64,000 bases of DNA, from the NCBI RefSeq assembly GCF_016908525.1, contig NZ_JAFBEB010000004.1, positions 1 to 64,000 on the forward strand, read 5' to 3'. How positions within the stretch are numbered: the stretch's first letter is position 1; each line of letters begins with the position of its first letter. Shown here piece after piece: positions 8,597 through 16,663 of this stretch. The DNA comes from Brevibacillus fulvus. GTDB taxonomy: Bacteria; Bacillota; Bacilli; Brevibacillales; Brevibacillaceae. Under the pieces are notes generated by a model. The model worked only from the letters and a program-made list of their open reading frames with translations. It was not told where the DNA came from and made no database searches. The position numbers were made by a program, and so were the translations under genes.

Positions 8597-10014
8597 TCAG
8601 CGGTAAACTCCCTGCCACGCCTGATGAAGCCGTCTGACGGCCGGCTCGATCTCGCTTAGTTCCATACCGGCAAACCCCAACAAGATCCGATTGACCCGGC
8701 CGGCAGATCCTGTGGAAAAAGCCAGTGCATCATAGACACGAACACCTTGTTCCAACGCCAGGCGGACCAACTCAGCTGCACTCTGCTCGCTGTCAACTTC
8801 GATGCCAAGATGAAGACCAGCATCCTGCCCGACTATTTTGACACGGGCATCCATCACTGTTTTCAGCGCTTCCAACAGGCGGGCATGTTTCTTTTGATAC
8901 ACCATCCGCAAGCGCCGGATATGGCGCTCCCATTCGCCTTCTTGCATAAACAGTTGCAACGTCCGCTGATGAAATCGCGACGCTGTTTGTTCATAATGGA
9001 TCAGTTGCGTCCGGTACAAGTTCAATAACGGGGGCGGCAACACCATATAACCAACGCGAATGCCCGGGAGCAAAACTTTGGAAAAAGTCCCGATATAGAC
9101 TACGTGGCGCCCTTGCCGGTCAAGCCCTTGCAGGGAAGGAACCGGTTTGCCCCGATAACGAAATTCCCCGTCATAGTCGTCCTCGACAATAAAGCCGTCA
9201 ACCGCTTCCGCCCATTGCAGCAGCTTCAACCTCCTGGCGATCGGCATGACGATTCCTGTCGGATATTGATGAGAAGGCGTGATGTAAGCTGCCCGCACGC
9301 CGCTCTGCCATAGTTGCTGCACATCCAGACCTTCTTCATCCAACTCAATCGGAATATTTTGCAAACCTAGATGCTTGCTGACAAATTGCACAGCCTGATA
9401 CCCCGGCTGTTCAAAGCCGATTTGCTTGAGTCCCAGCACCGTCAGCATCTGGCAAAGCATAGAAAACAACGTTTGCGTTCCTGCACCGATCACAATTTGC
9501 TCTGCCGTGCAGTTGACCCCTCTGGCGTGGCGCAGATAATCCGCCAGTTCTTCACGCAGGCCCGCTTCACCTTGCGGATCGCCATAACTATAGAGCGATG
9601 GGTCATTCATCGACCGTTGGCTGAGCTTTCGCCAAACCGTCAGCGGAAATTGGGCGGGATCAAGTGTCGATAGCTTGAAATCATACAAGATCGGCTGGGT
9701 TGGCGCCTCTTGCTTCTTGTTTCGCAAGCTCGGCCGATCCGTTGCACGGCGGTCCAGCAATTCTGCTGCCAGTTCCACGGAAAAATAGCCGCTTCGCTCA
9801 CGACTTTCCACATAGCCCTCAGCCAACAGTTGCTGATAGGCCAGTTCGACCGTGATCTTGCTGACGCCAAATGGCTGGCTGATGCACGGATCGAGGGCAG
9901 ACGGGTACCGGGCGTAATCCGGCCGCTGTGAATCTCCTGTTTCAAATATTGATAAAGCTGCAGATACAGCGGAATTTCTGCATGTTTTTGCAAGTGCACA
10001 GTAATTTCCAGCAT
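8597..10014 (-). pseudogene. MocR/GntR-family PLP-dependent regulator, frameshifted
   Basis: Two overlapping frames together encode one MocR-type protein: an N-terminal GntR winged-helix DNA-binding domain fused to a fold-type I aminotransferase domain. The first frame starts at 10014 (MLEITV, behind GGAGGG) and carries the beginning of the HTH domain up to RLPSIRASASHL. The second resumes with FGVSKITVELAYQQL and runs to 8597, including the aminotransferase domain with YIGTFSKVLLPGIR, whose Lys would bind PLP. The junction is a run of three A at 9869-9871 where four would restore the frame. This is either a real one-base deletion inactivating the regulator or a sequence error; everything else in the protein looks intact. 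The gene is divergent from a PNPOx-like gene, a natural target. Confidence 0.8.
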
Positions 10015-10051
10015 AGACCCTCCATCTGTCCTTAACAAAAATACGAAAATT

Positions 10052-10089
10052 GTCCATTGGGAACCAGTCAATTATGTTCTATAGTAACC
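10052..10089. promoter_or_regulatory. Imperfect direct repeat, candidate MocR operator
   Basis: On the minus strand GGTTACTATAGAAC (10076-10089) and GGTTCCCAATGGAC (10052-10065) share 9 of 14 positions and start 24 bases apart. They overlap the plus-strand promoter of the PNPOx-like gene. MocR regulators typically bind direct repeats in divergent intergenic regions, so this is a reasonable operator candidate, though the repeat is imperfect. Confidence 0.35.
10057..10085 (+). promoter_or_regulatory. Candidate sigma-A promoter of the PNPOx-like gene
   Basis: TTGGGA (10057-10062), a 17-base spacer and TATAGT (10080-10085) on the plus strand, about 40 bases before the start codon at 10126. Confidence 0.5.
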
Positions 10090-10125
10090 TACAAGACCCA
10101 AACCGAAAAGGAGCGTTTCTGAACG

Positions 10126-10680
10126 ATGATGCCAATCCGCTTAACCCAACGCACTTGCACCGATCCGCAACGAATCGAGACGTTTTTGCAAACAGCCAGA
10201 GTCGGCCATCTCGGTCTGATCGACAAGAACGGCCCATATGTCGTGCCGCTCAATTTTGTTTGGTGGAAAGAGTCTATTTATTTCCACGGAGCGGATTCCG
10301 GCCGCAAAGCGGCAATCCTCGCCAGGCAGCCTGATGTCTGTTTTTCCGTCTGCGAAGAGTATGGAACGGTCGCCGATCCTGTCCCGGCCCATACCGATAC
10401 CGCCTATATGAGTGTGATCATCTTCGGGACGGCCTCCTTGGTCACGGATGTTTCCGAAAAACGTGATGCCCTGCAGCAGCTGTTGGATAAGCACGTCCCC
10501 GGTTATTTTTCGTCCCCGCTCGCCGCGTCGCATGTCGAAAAGTACCGGTCTTCCCGGAATAGCCCGGCGGTTGTTTACCGCATCAAGCCGACAGAGCTCA
10601 CCGCCAAGGAAAATGCGGCCGACACCGCCTCTCTCTTTTATCCCGGGCGAACGGCCGCAGCTGATTTAAACCGCAGTTAA
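10126..10680 (+). CDS. Pyridoxamine 5'-phosphate oxidase-like flavin-binding protein
   Basis: A 184-residue protein of the FMN-binding split-barrel superfamily related to pyridoxamine 5'-phosphate oxidase. The conserved opening VGHLGLIDKNGPYVVPLNF (about 27-45) and the DSGRKAAIL segment (57-65) are typical of small PNPOx-like flavoproteins. True PdxH activity is not implied: many relatives bind FMN, F420 or heme, or are nitroimidazole-reductase-like. The start has AAAGGAG 12 bases upstream; a second ATG follows immediately at 10129. It is divergent from a (frameshifted) MocR-type PLP-sensing regulator, which hints at vitamin B6-linked control. A shared bidirectional terminator follows. Confidence 0.8.
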   Translation: MMPIRLTQRTCTDPQRIETFLQTARVGHLGLIDKNGPYVVPLNFVWWKESIYFHGADSGRKAAILARQPDVCFSVCEEYGTVADPVPAHTDTAYMSVIIFGTASLVTDVSEKRDALQQLLDKHVPGYFSSPLAASHVEKYRSSRNSPAVVYRIKPTELTAKENAADTASLFYPGRTAAADLNRS

Positions 10681-10698
10681 CTCTGCACGCAGCAAAAC

Positions 10699-10736
10699 AA
10701 AAAAAGGATCTGGAGCGATGGCCAGATCCTTTTTTT
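10699..10736. terminator. Bidirectional intrinsic terminator
   Basis: A 10-bp perfect stem AAGGATCTGG / CCAGATCCTT (10704-10731) with A-run before and T-run after serves the converging PNPOx-like and membrane-protein genes. Confidence 0.85.
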
Positions 10737-10751
10737 GTTTTTCGGCGGAAG

Positions 10752-11660
10752 TCACAAACGCAGCCAGCCAAACCAGTATTTTCGCGTAAAGAAGAAGAAA
10801 ACCGCTCCCAGAAACACTTTCAAAAACAGAAGCAATTGAATGACATCCGTCTTCGCTGCGGGTATGTATAAAGCTTCCACTTCGGACCCGAAGAAGAACA
10901 GCAAGCCGCAAATCGCCAACACGCCGGCCAGCTGCTGATTGCGTTCATTCCAAAGGAAGCCCAGTCCCAGCATCAGCAGCGCAATCGGCACCCAATAAAG
11001 TTCCACTTTCCACCAGCTGAAATCGGCCGCCAATCGATCGGACACGGCCAGACCGTATATCATGGCCAGACCGAGGAACCCGCAATACAGCAGGTAGCTG
11101 TAGCGAAAAAACAAGCCGTTGACGAGCCACAGCAAGCAGACGATCGTCAAAAAGCCCAACAGGACGCCCGTCCCATACCCCAGGGAGCGCAGCAAATAAA
11201 CGCCGCCAATAATCAGGATCAGAAACGAACCGCCGAGTCCAATATGCCCGAGAATCGGCAGCGATCGGCGGAAAATAACCGCCATCAAGTAAAAGATCAG
11301 CGCAAAAATGGAAAAGATCGCAATTTGCATTGGCGTACTAAAATCGCTAAAATGAAAAGCAGATAAGATCATTGCCGCTATGAAACAGGCGCCCGCAAAC
11401 CAAGCAAAGATCAGCTTCCATGATACGCTGATTCCAGCGCTTCCCGCATGGTTGGCTGTTCCGGACGTCAGTCGCTCGGTACCGTATGCTGCCGTTCCTG
11501 TATGCGCTTTCTTGGCGATTGTGCGAGCTGCGTCGCCAACCGGGCGTTCACCTTCTGTATAGAGATTGAGTAAAAATATACAATAATGTTCAGGAATCAA
11601 GTTATTTTTACGCCAAGTTTCAATTTCTGCAATAATAATCTTCTTCCGTTGATCATTCAA
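10752..11660 (-). CDS. Polytopic membrane protein of unknown function
   Basis: A 302-residue protein with a short soluble N-terminal region (residues 1-75, starting MNDQRKKIIIAEIETWRKN) followed by about eight to nine hydrophobic segments, ending with a Trp/Arg-rich tail. The overall form (a short cytosolic helix then a bundle of transmembrane helices) resembles DUF2157-like proteins, but I do not recognise it confidently. It stands as a single gene downstream of rpoD in the map, separated from it by the rpoD terminator and from the PNPOx-like gene by a shared terminator. No catalytic motif is visible. Confidence 0.7.
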   Translation of the reverse strand: MNDQRKKIIIAEIETWRKNNLIPEHYCIFLLNLYTEGERPVGDAARTIAKKAHTGTAAYGTERLTSGTANHAGSAGISVSWKLIFAWFAGACFIAAMILSAFHFSDFSTPMQIAIFSIFALIFYLMAVIFRRSLPILGHIGLGGSFLILIIGGVYLLRSLGYGTGVLLGFLTIVCLLWLVNGLFFRYSYLLYCGFLGLAMIYGLAVSDRLAADFSWWKVELYWVPIALLMLGLGFLWNERNQQLAGVLAICGLLFFFGSEVEALYIPAAKTDVIQLLLFLKVFLGAVFFFFTRKYWFGWLRL

Positions 11661-11746
11661 TGGTCACTGCCCTCCTTGAGCGCATTCATGTCCGAAAAGG
11701 AACATCCACGAAAATACGAAAGCGCCTTTCGAACAACCGGATACAA

Positions 11747-11789
11747 AAGAAAAAGCCTACGCAGTGACTGACTCCGCCAGAACGTAGGC
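11747..11789 (-). terminator. Intrinsic terminator after rpoD
   Basis: On the minus strand GCCTACG ... CGTAGGC (11755-11789, 21-base loop region) is followed by TTTTTCTTTT, 24 bases beyond the rpoD stop codon. Confidence 0.75.
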
Positions 11790-11812
11790 ATTCATCTCTA
11801 TTCTAATATCGG

Positions 11813-12937
11813 CTATTCGAGGAAATCTTTTAAGCGTTTACTGCGGCTCGGATGCCGTAATTTCCGTAGGGCTTTCGCCTCAATTTGGCGGATGCGCTCT
11901 CTGGTTACACCGAACACTTTACCTACTTCTTCCAACGTCCGTGTCCGTCCATCATCCAACCCAAACCGTAACCGAAGCACATTCTCCTCGCGATCGGTCA
12001 ACGTATCCAGTACATCTTCCAACTGTTCCTTGAGCAGCTCGTAAGCGGCAGCATCAGATGGTTCCAAAGCATCCTGGTCTTCAATGAAATCGCCTAAGTG
12101 CGAATCATCCTCTTCCCCGATCGGTGTTTCCAATGAAACCGGTTCCTGGGCGATCTTCATAATTTCCCGCACTTTTTCCGGAGTCAGATCCATTTTTTCG
12201 GCGATCTCTTCCGGCATTGGCTCTCGACCGAGTTCTTGCAATAACTGGCGGGAAACGCGAATCAGCTTGTTGATGGTTTCCACCATGTGCACCGGAATCC
12301 GAATCGTCCGAGCCTGATCGGCGATAGCCCGCGTAATCGCTTGACGAATCCACCATGTGGCATATGTGCTAAATTTGTAGCCTTTACGGTAGTCAAATTT
12401 TTCCACCGCTTTGATCAAACCCATGTTTCCTTCTTGAATCAGATCCAGGAAGAGCATTCCCCGACCTACATACCGTTTGGCGATACTGACAACCAAGCGA
12501 AGGTTTGCCTCGGCAAGGCGCCGTTTTGCTTCTTCATCTCCTTGCTCGATACGCTGCGCCAACTTGATTTCCTCTTCTGCGGAAAGCAGAGGAACACGCC
12601 CTATCTCCTTAAGGTACATCCGCACGGGATCATTGATTTTAATACCGGGTGGCACAGAGAGATCGTCGAAATCAAATTCGTCAGCTTCCTCATCCTTGAT
12701 CATCATTTCGTCATCGTCGTCGTCTTCCTCGTTTTCGTTCGTTACCTCTACTCCCTGGTCTCCCAGGAATTCGAAGAACTCGTCGATTTGATCAGAATCC
12801 TGCTCAAATCCGGAAAGACGTTCCATAATTTCCTTGTAGGTGAGAATACCACGTTTCTTTCCTAACTCGACCAATTGTTCTTTCACTTGTTCAATGGAGA
12901 TTCCTTCCATATCTGAAGTGATGTTTTGCTTGTTCAT
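11813..12937 (-). CDS. rpoD: Primary RNA polymerase sigma factor RpoD (SigA)
   Basis: A 374-residue vegetative sigma factor. Region 1.1 (residues 1-75) is followed by an unusually acidic stretch of Asp/Glu (about 75-95), region 1.2 ([14 protein letters not shown], near 102), region 2 with the -10-recognition helix ([14 protein letters not shown], near 210), region 3, and region 4 with the -35-recognition HTH ([19 protein letters not shown], near 335). Length and motifs match Bacillus SigA. A GGAAGGAGGGATAG ribosome binding site precedes ATG. It follows dnaG by 34 bases, the conserved dnaG-sigA macromolecular synthesis operon, and ends in an intrinsic terminator. Confidence 0.98.
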   Translation of the reverse strand: MNKQNITSDMEGISIEQVKEQLVELGKKRGILTYKEIMERLSGFEQDSDQIDEFFEFLGDQGVEVTNENEEDDDDDEMMIKDEEADEFDFDDLSVPPGIKINDPVRMYLKEIGRVPLLSAEEEIKLAQRIEQGDEEAKRRLAEANLRLVVSIAKRYVGRGMLFLDLIQEGNMGLIKAVEKFDYRKGYKFSTYATWWIRQAITRAIADQARTIRIPVHMVETINKLIRVSRQLLQELGREPMPEEIAEKMDLTPEKVREIMKIAQEPVSLETPIGEEDDSHLGDFIEDQDALEPSDAAAYELLKEQLEDVLDTLTDREENVLRLRFGLDDGRTRTLEEVGKVFGVTRERIRQIEAKALRKLRHPSRSKRLKDFLE

Positions 12938-12971
12938 CTACTATCCCTCCTTCCCCGGGAATGATCTGATG

Positions 12972-14822
12972 CTACCCTCTCTTTAAAGCATTTTCCAATT
13001 CAAGAATCTTCATCCCTACGACGGCAGCTTGAATTTCCAGTTGCTTGCGCACATCCTCTGATTCGGCACTTGCTGCTTGTAAGTTCAGCATTCGCTGTTC
13101 TTCCCGCAAACGATCCAATTCGGTGCGCATCGGGTAGTTATTTACTTGTTTGATGTAGTCACCGATCGCTTGATCAGATATGTCTTCCTTCCACTCCATC
13201 ATGGCCAATCCCGAGGCTAATTGCTTTAACTTTTCATCTTCCAGATAGTGTATAAATTTTCCTGTGTCTTCCGGATACCCTTCAGCATAATAGGCGTACA
13301 AAAAGGCGGCCAACGCATCATGTTCGTCAATCTGGAAGCTGGCTTTGCACTCTCTTTGTACGCGATCAGCGATATCACGGCTGCGCATCATGTAGTAAAG
13401 CAGCATTCTCTCTGCTGTATGATGCGCTGGAGCCAGCGATTTTGTGACCGTAAATTTGCCATTATTTATACTATTATTCCATGCTGGCGTTACTTTATCC
13501 CTGTGCTGATTACTTTTTTGCTGTTTATAGACCTTGCGCGCCTCTGACTTGATCGCGTCCAGCGACAAGCCAAAATCCTCCGCCAGCTGTCGTTCGTACA
13601 AATCACGTTCAACCGGGCTATCCAGTTCGGAAATGATGAGAAGAGCCTCTTGTATAAAACGAGCCTGATCTGTCTCATCGTTTAATACGCGATTGCCTCG
13701 TAAATGTTTCAGCCGAAATGCGGTAACAGGCATCGCTTGAAGCAAAACTTGCTGTGAAAACGCTTCTGCACCATGCTGTTTCAAGTAATCATCCGGGTCC
13801 ATTCCCTGCGGCAACGGAGCGATTCGCACTGTACAACCAGCCTGATGCAAAACTTGAATCGCTTTTGCCGTCGCTTCTTGACCGGCAGAATCGCCGTCGT
13901 AGCAGATGGTGACTTGTTCGGCATTTCGCCGGATGATTCTCGCCTGCTGTTCGTTCAGCGCTGTTCCCAAGGTAGCTACCACCTGGGAAAATCCCGCCTG
14001 CCAGGCCGAGATTACATCAACATACCCTTCAAACAAAATGGCCTGTTTTCGCCTTCGGATAGAGGCTCGCGCACGATGCAAATTGAACAAGGTGGCACTT
14101 TTGTTAAACAAGATGCTTTCCGGGCTGTTTAAATATTTAGGATGCCCCCCGTCCAACGCTCGTCCGCCAAAAGCGATTACTTCCCCCTGTGAATTGTGAA
14201 TCGGAAACATGACTCTTCCGCGAAACCGATCAAAAATGCGTCCACCTTCATTTTTGGCCAGCAGGCCCGCTTCCACCATTTGCTCGAGATCAAACTGCCG
14301 CCTTTTCAGAAACTGTGTGATAAAATCCCAGGAATCCGGAGCAAAGCCAAGCTGAAACTCCTTGATCGTTTGCTGGGAGAACCCTCTTTTTTGCAAATAC
14401 TTCACCGCTTCTGTTCCATACGGGGTTGATGTCAAGACATAATGGTACATTTGGGCAACTTGCGAATACGCTTCCAGCATCTTCTGCTTGGCCGACCGTT
14501 CAGGGGACTCATTTTCCTCCTTCAGTTGCGGAACGGTAATACCGGCTCGTTCAGCCAGTTTGTGGAGCGCTTCAGGAAAGGTCAACTGCTCGATTTTCAT
14601 CAAAAAAGAAAAAACGTCTCCACCGGCGCCGCAACCAAAGCAGTGAAAAAACTGTCTTTCTGCGTTGACATTGAAGGATGGGGTTTTCTCCGAGTGAAAA
14701 GGGCAAAGCCCCACCAACGCCCGGCCGCTCTTTCTTAGTTGCACATACTCGCCGACAATATCAACGAGGTCAACAGCTGACCGAACCTGACGCACGATCT
14801 CCTCAGAAGTTTGACCAGCCAT
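12972..14822 (-). CDS. dnaG: DNA primase DnaG
   Basis: About 616 residues, the normal DnaG length. It has an N-terminal CHC2 zinc-binding domain (CPFHSEKTPSF ... HCFGCGAGGDVF, about 40-70), an RNA-polymerase core with TOPRIM motifs (ILFEGYVDVISAWQ near 260 and ICYDGDSAGQEA near 305), and a C-terminal DnaB-helicase-interaction domain (about 430-616). It synthesises RNA primers at the replication fork. The ATG at 14822 follows AAAGGTG with a 7-base gap; a GTG one codon upstream is less well placed. It forms an operon with rpoD; the small gene yqxD that precedes dnaG in B. subtilis is not seen here. Confidence 0.98.
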   Translation of the reverse strand: MAGQTSEEIVRQVRSAVDLVDIVGEYVQLRKSGRALVGLCPFHSEKTPSFNVNAERQFFHCFGCGAGGDVFSFLMKIEQLTFPEALHKLAERAGITVPQLKEENESPERSAKQKMLEAYSQVAQMYHYVLTSTPYGTEAVKYLQKRGFSQQTIKEFQLGFAPDSWDFITQFLKRRQFDLEQMVEAGLLAKNEGGRIFDRFRGRVMFPIHNSQGEVIAFGGRALDGGHPKYLNSPESILFNKSATLFNLHRARASIRRRKQAILFEGYVDVISAWQAGFSQVVATLGTALNEQQARIIRRNAEQVTICYDGDSAGQEATAKAIQVLHQAGCTVRIAPLPQGMDPDDYLKQHGAEAFSQQVLLQAMPVTAFRLKHLRGNRVLNDETDQARFIQEALLIISELDSPVERDLYERQLAEDFGLSLDAIKSEARKVYKQQKSNQHRDKVTPAWNNSINNGKFTVTKSLAPAHHTAERMLLYYMMRSRDIADRVQRECKASFQIDEHDALAAFLYAYYAEGYPEDTGKFIHYLEDEKLKQLASGLAMMEWKEDISDQAIGDYIKQVNNYPMRTELDRLREEQRMLNLQAASAESEDVRKQLEIQAAVVGMKILELENALKRG

Positions 14823-15058
14823 CACTTTTCACCTTTTTCATGTAAAGATGAAAAAATAACAAGGAAATAGATTTCGTCATTTTTCATCAAATTCCTGCTT
14901 CCAACGGCATTATTTTTTTAAACTTAAGCATTTCGTGTCCGAAATTGCTTGAAGAGATCGCTGCACTTCTTACTTTTCCACAGAATACTCTCCATTAAAC
15001 CTTTTGCTTCAAGCCTCCTAATCATTCTACAAAATACGTCAAAATTCCTTCTAATGTC

Positions 15059-15892
15059 CTATTTTCTTTCCAGCATTTTATTTTTCCGGATCAACTCGAG
15101 AATAATGTTGGCCGTTTCTTCCACCGCCTTGTTGGAGACGTCAATGACCGGGCAACCTAACCGCTCCATAATTTTCTTGGAATAAACCAATTCCTCATTG
15201 ATCCGTTCGATGGTCGCGTAGTTCGCTTGAGCGGTCAATCCCAATGCTTTTAGTCTTTCCGTGCGAATTCCGTTCAATTGCTCAGGATTGATCGTCAGAC
15301 CGATGCAACGTTGTGGAGGCAACTGAAATAGTTCTTCAGGAGGATCTACTTCTGGGACCAAAGGTACGTTTGCTACTTTCAGCCGTTTGTTGGCCAGATA
15401 CATCGACAAAGGTGTTTTTGAGGTTCGCGATACGCCGATCAGAACGACATCGGCGCGCAGCAAACCGCGCGGATCACGTCCATCATCGTACTTGACGGCA
15501 AATTCAATCGCATCGACCTTGCGGAAGTATTCCTCGTCCAGCCTTCGCACCAAGCCCGGTTTTCCGGTCGGCGGAACCTGCAAGTTCATTTGCAGGCAAT
15601 CCAGCAGGGGCCCGATGACATCAATGCTGGGAATGCCGGCTGCTGCAGCCTGCTGGGCGATGTAGGTCCGCAATTCGGGAATAACCAGCGTATAGACAAT
15701 CATAGCGTCGGATTCTTTGGCCGATTCGATCAGCTCATCGATTGATTCCTTGTCTTCGATGTACGGATACTTTTGAACATCGATCGCGAAACGATCAAAC
15801 TGACTGGCGACTGCCCGGACCACCAGTTCCGCTGTCTCCCCTATCGAATCGGAGACGACATAGATGAGTTGCCCTTGCTTGCTATTTTGCAT
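15059..15892 (-). CDS. yqfL: PEP synthase / pyruvate,phosphate dikinase regulatory protein (YqfL/DUF299)
   Basis: A 277-residue bifunctional serine/threonine kinase-pyrophosphorylase family protein that switches pyruvate,phosphate dikinase or PEP synthase by phosphorylation on a Thr next to the catalytic His. Family features are an N-terminal VVSDSIGETAELVVRAV and the P-loop-like GVSRTSKTPLSMYLANK near 155-170. It starts 11 bases after ccpN. In B. subtilis this same ccpN-yqfL pair governs gluconeogenic gene expression, with YqfL modulating CcpN; the arrangement here suggests the same role. Confidence 0.93.
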   Translation of the reverse strand: MQNSKQGQLIYVVSDSIGETAELVVRAVASQFDRFAIDVQKYPYIEDKESIDELIESAKESDAMIVYTLVIPELRTYIAQQAAAAGIPSIDVIGPLLDCLQMNLQVPPTGKPGLVRRLDEEYFRKVDAIEFAVKYDDGRDPRGLLRADVVLIGVSRTSKTPLSMYLANKRLKVANVPLVPEVDPPEELFQLPPQRCIGLTINPEQLNGIRTERLKALGLTAQANYATIERINEELVYSKKIMERLGCPVIDVSNKAVEETANIILELIRKNKMLERK

Positions 15893-15903
15893 CTCTTCTC
15901 CTC

Positions 15904-16512
15904 CTATACTTCCGACTCTTCGCCCAGTTCGACAAACGCTTTGGCAATGGTCGTCTTGGTGATTCTGCCAAGCAATTCAAATTGCCGGGGGTCCTGTTCG
16001 CTTTCGCGGACAACGGGCAGGGAGTCAATCTGAAAATCGATCAGCTTTTTGGCCGCGGAGTAAAGGCTTTCTCCCGGCAAACATGTAATGATATTGGGCA
16101 TGCGCGACATGATGATGCTCACTGGCATTTCTTCCAATGCCTTGTTGCCGATTGCGGCTCGCAGCAAGTCTTTTCGCGAGACGACGCCGACCAACAGACC
16201 TTTTTGATTCACCACAAACAAGGTGCCTACATCTTCGAGAAAGAGCGTAACAGTCGCATCGTAGGCTGACGCAGACTCCTGCACGACGATGGGCAAAGCT
16301 TTGTAGTCATTGACCAGCAACTTGTGCAAACGCTCACTGATCACCGAGTTCGCCTTTTTACCCGCGTAAAAATAACCGACACGGGGCCGCGCATCCAAGT
16401 AACCTGACATCGTTAAGATGGAGAGGTCAGGTCGCAAGGTGGCACGGGTTAAATGCAGACGTTCGGCAATCTGCTCTCCTGTAATCGGTCCTTCCTCTTT
16501 GACAATCTGCAA
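15904..16512 (-). CDS. ccpN: CcpN-type HTH/CBS-domain repressor; start codon unclear
   Basis: A repressor of gluconeogenic genes (gapB, pckA in B. subtilis). The N-terminal winged HTH (GEQIAERLHLTRATLRPDL) is followed by two CBS domains (about 75-200) that bind adenine nucleotides. The TTG at 16512 given as start is only the first in-frame standard start codon. Homology to B. subtilis CcpN clearly continues upstream through IELTKRQEQI, coded at 16513-16542, but that stretch lacks ATG, GTG or TTG; it is preceded by ATC, GTC, TTC and then a stop at 16549-16551. No good ribosome binding site precedes the TTG. Non-canonical initiation, a mutated GTG (now GTC at 16543-16545) or a sequence error are all possible. 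Confidence 0.85.
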   Translation of the reverse strand: MQIVKEEGPITGEQIAERLHLTRATLRPDLSILTMSGYLDARPRVGYFYAGKKANSVISERLHKLLVNDYKALPIVVQESASAYDATVTLFLEDVGTLFVVNQKGLLVGVVSRKDLLRAAIGNKALEEMPVSIIMSRMPNIITCLPGESLYSAAKKLIDFQIDSLPVVRESEQDPRQFELLGRITKTTIAKAFVELGEESEV

Positions 16513-16621
16513 TATTTGTTCTTGACGCTTGGTAAGTTCGATGACGAATCACCACCGGTTTCTCGCTTTACTATCCCTAGTATTACTCTATAGGCGTGTA
16601 TTTTCCTGCTTTTTCACGAAA

Positions 16622-16659
16622 AATAGTAACGCCTCCGTTAAACTCGGAGGCGCTTTTTT
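16622..16659. terminator. Hairpin between glyS and ccpN
   Basis: CGCCTCCG / CGGAGGCG (16630-16652) with a 7-base loop lies just beyond the glyS stop. On the minus strand it is followed by a moderately T-rich GTTACTATTTTTC, so it is a plausible glyS terminator. The longer T-run is on the plus-strand side. Confidence 0.6.
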
Positions 16660-16663
16660 AAAC

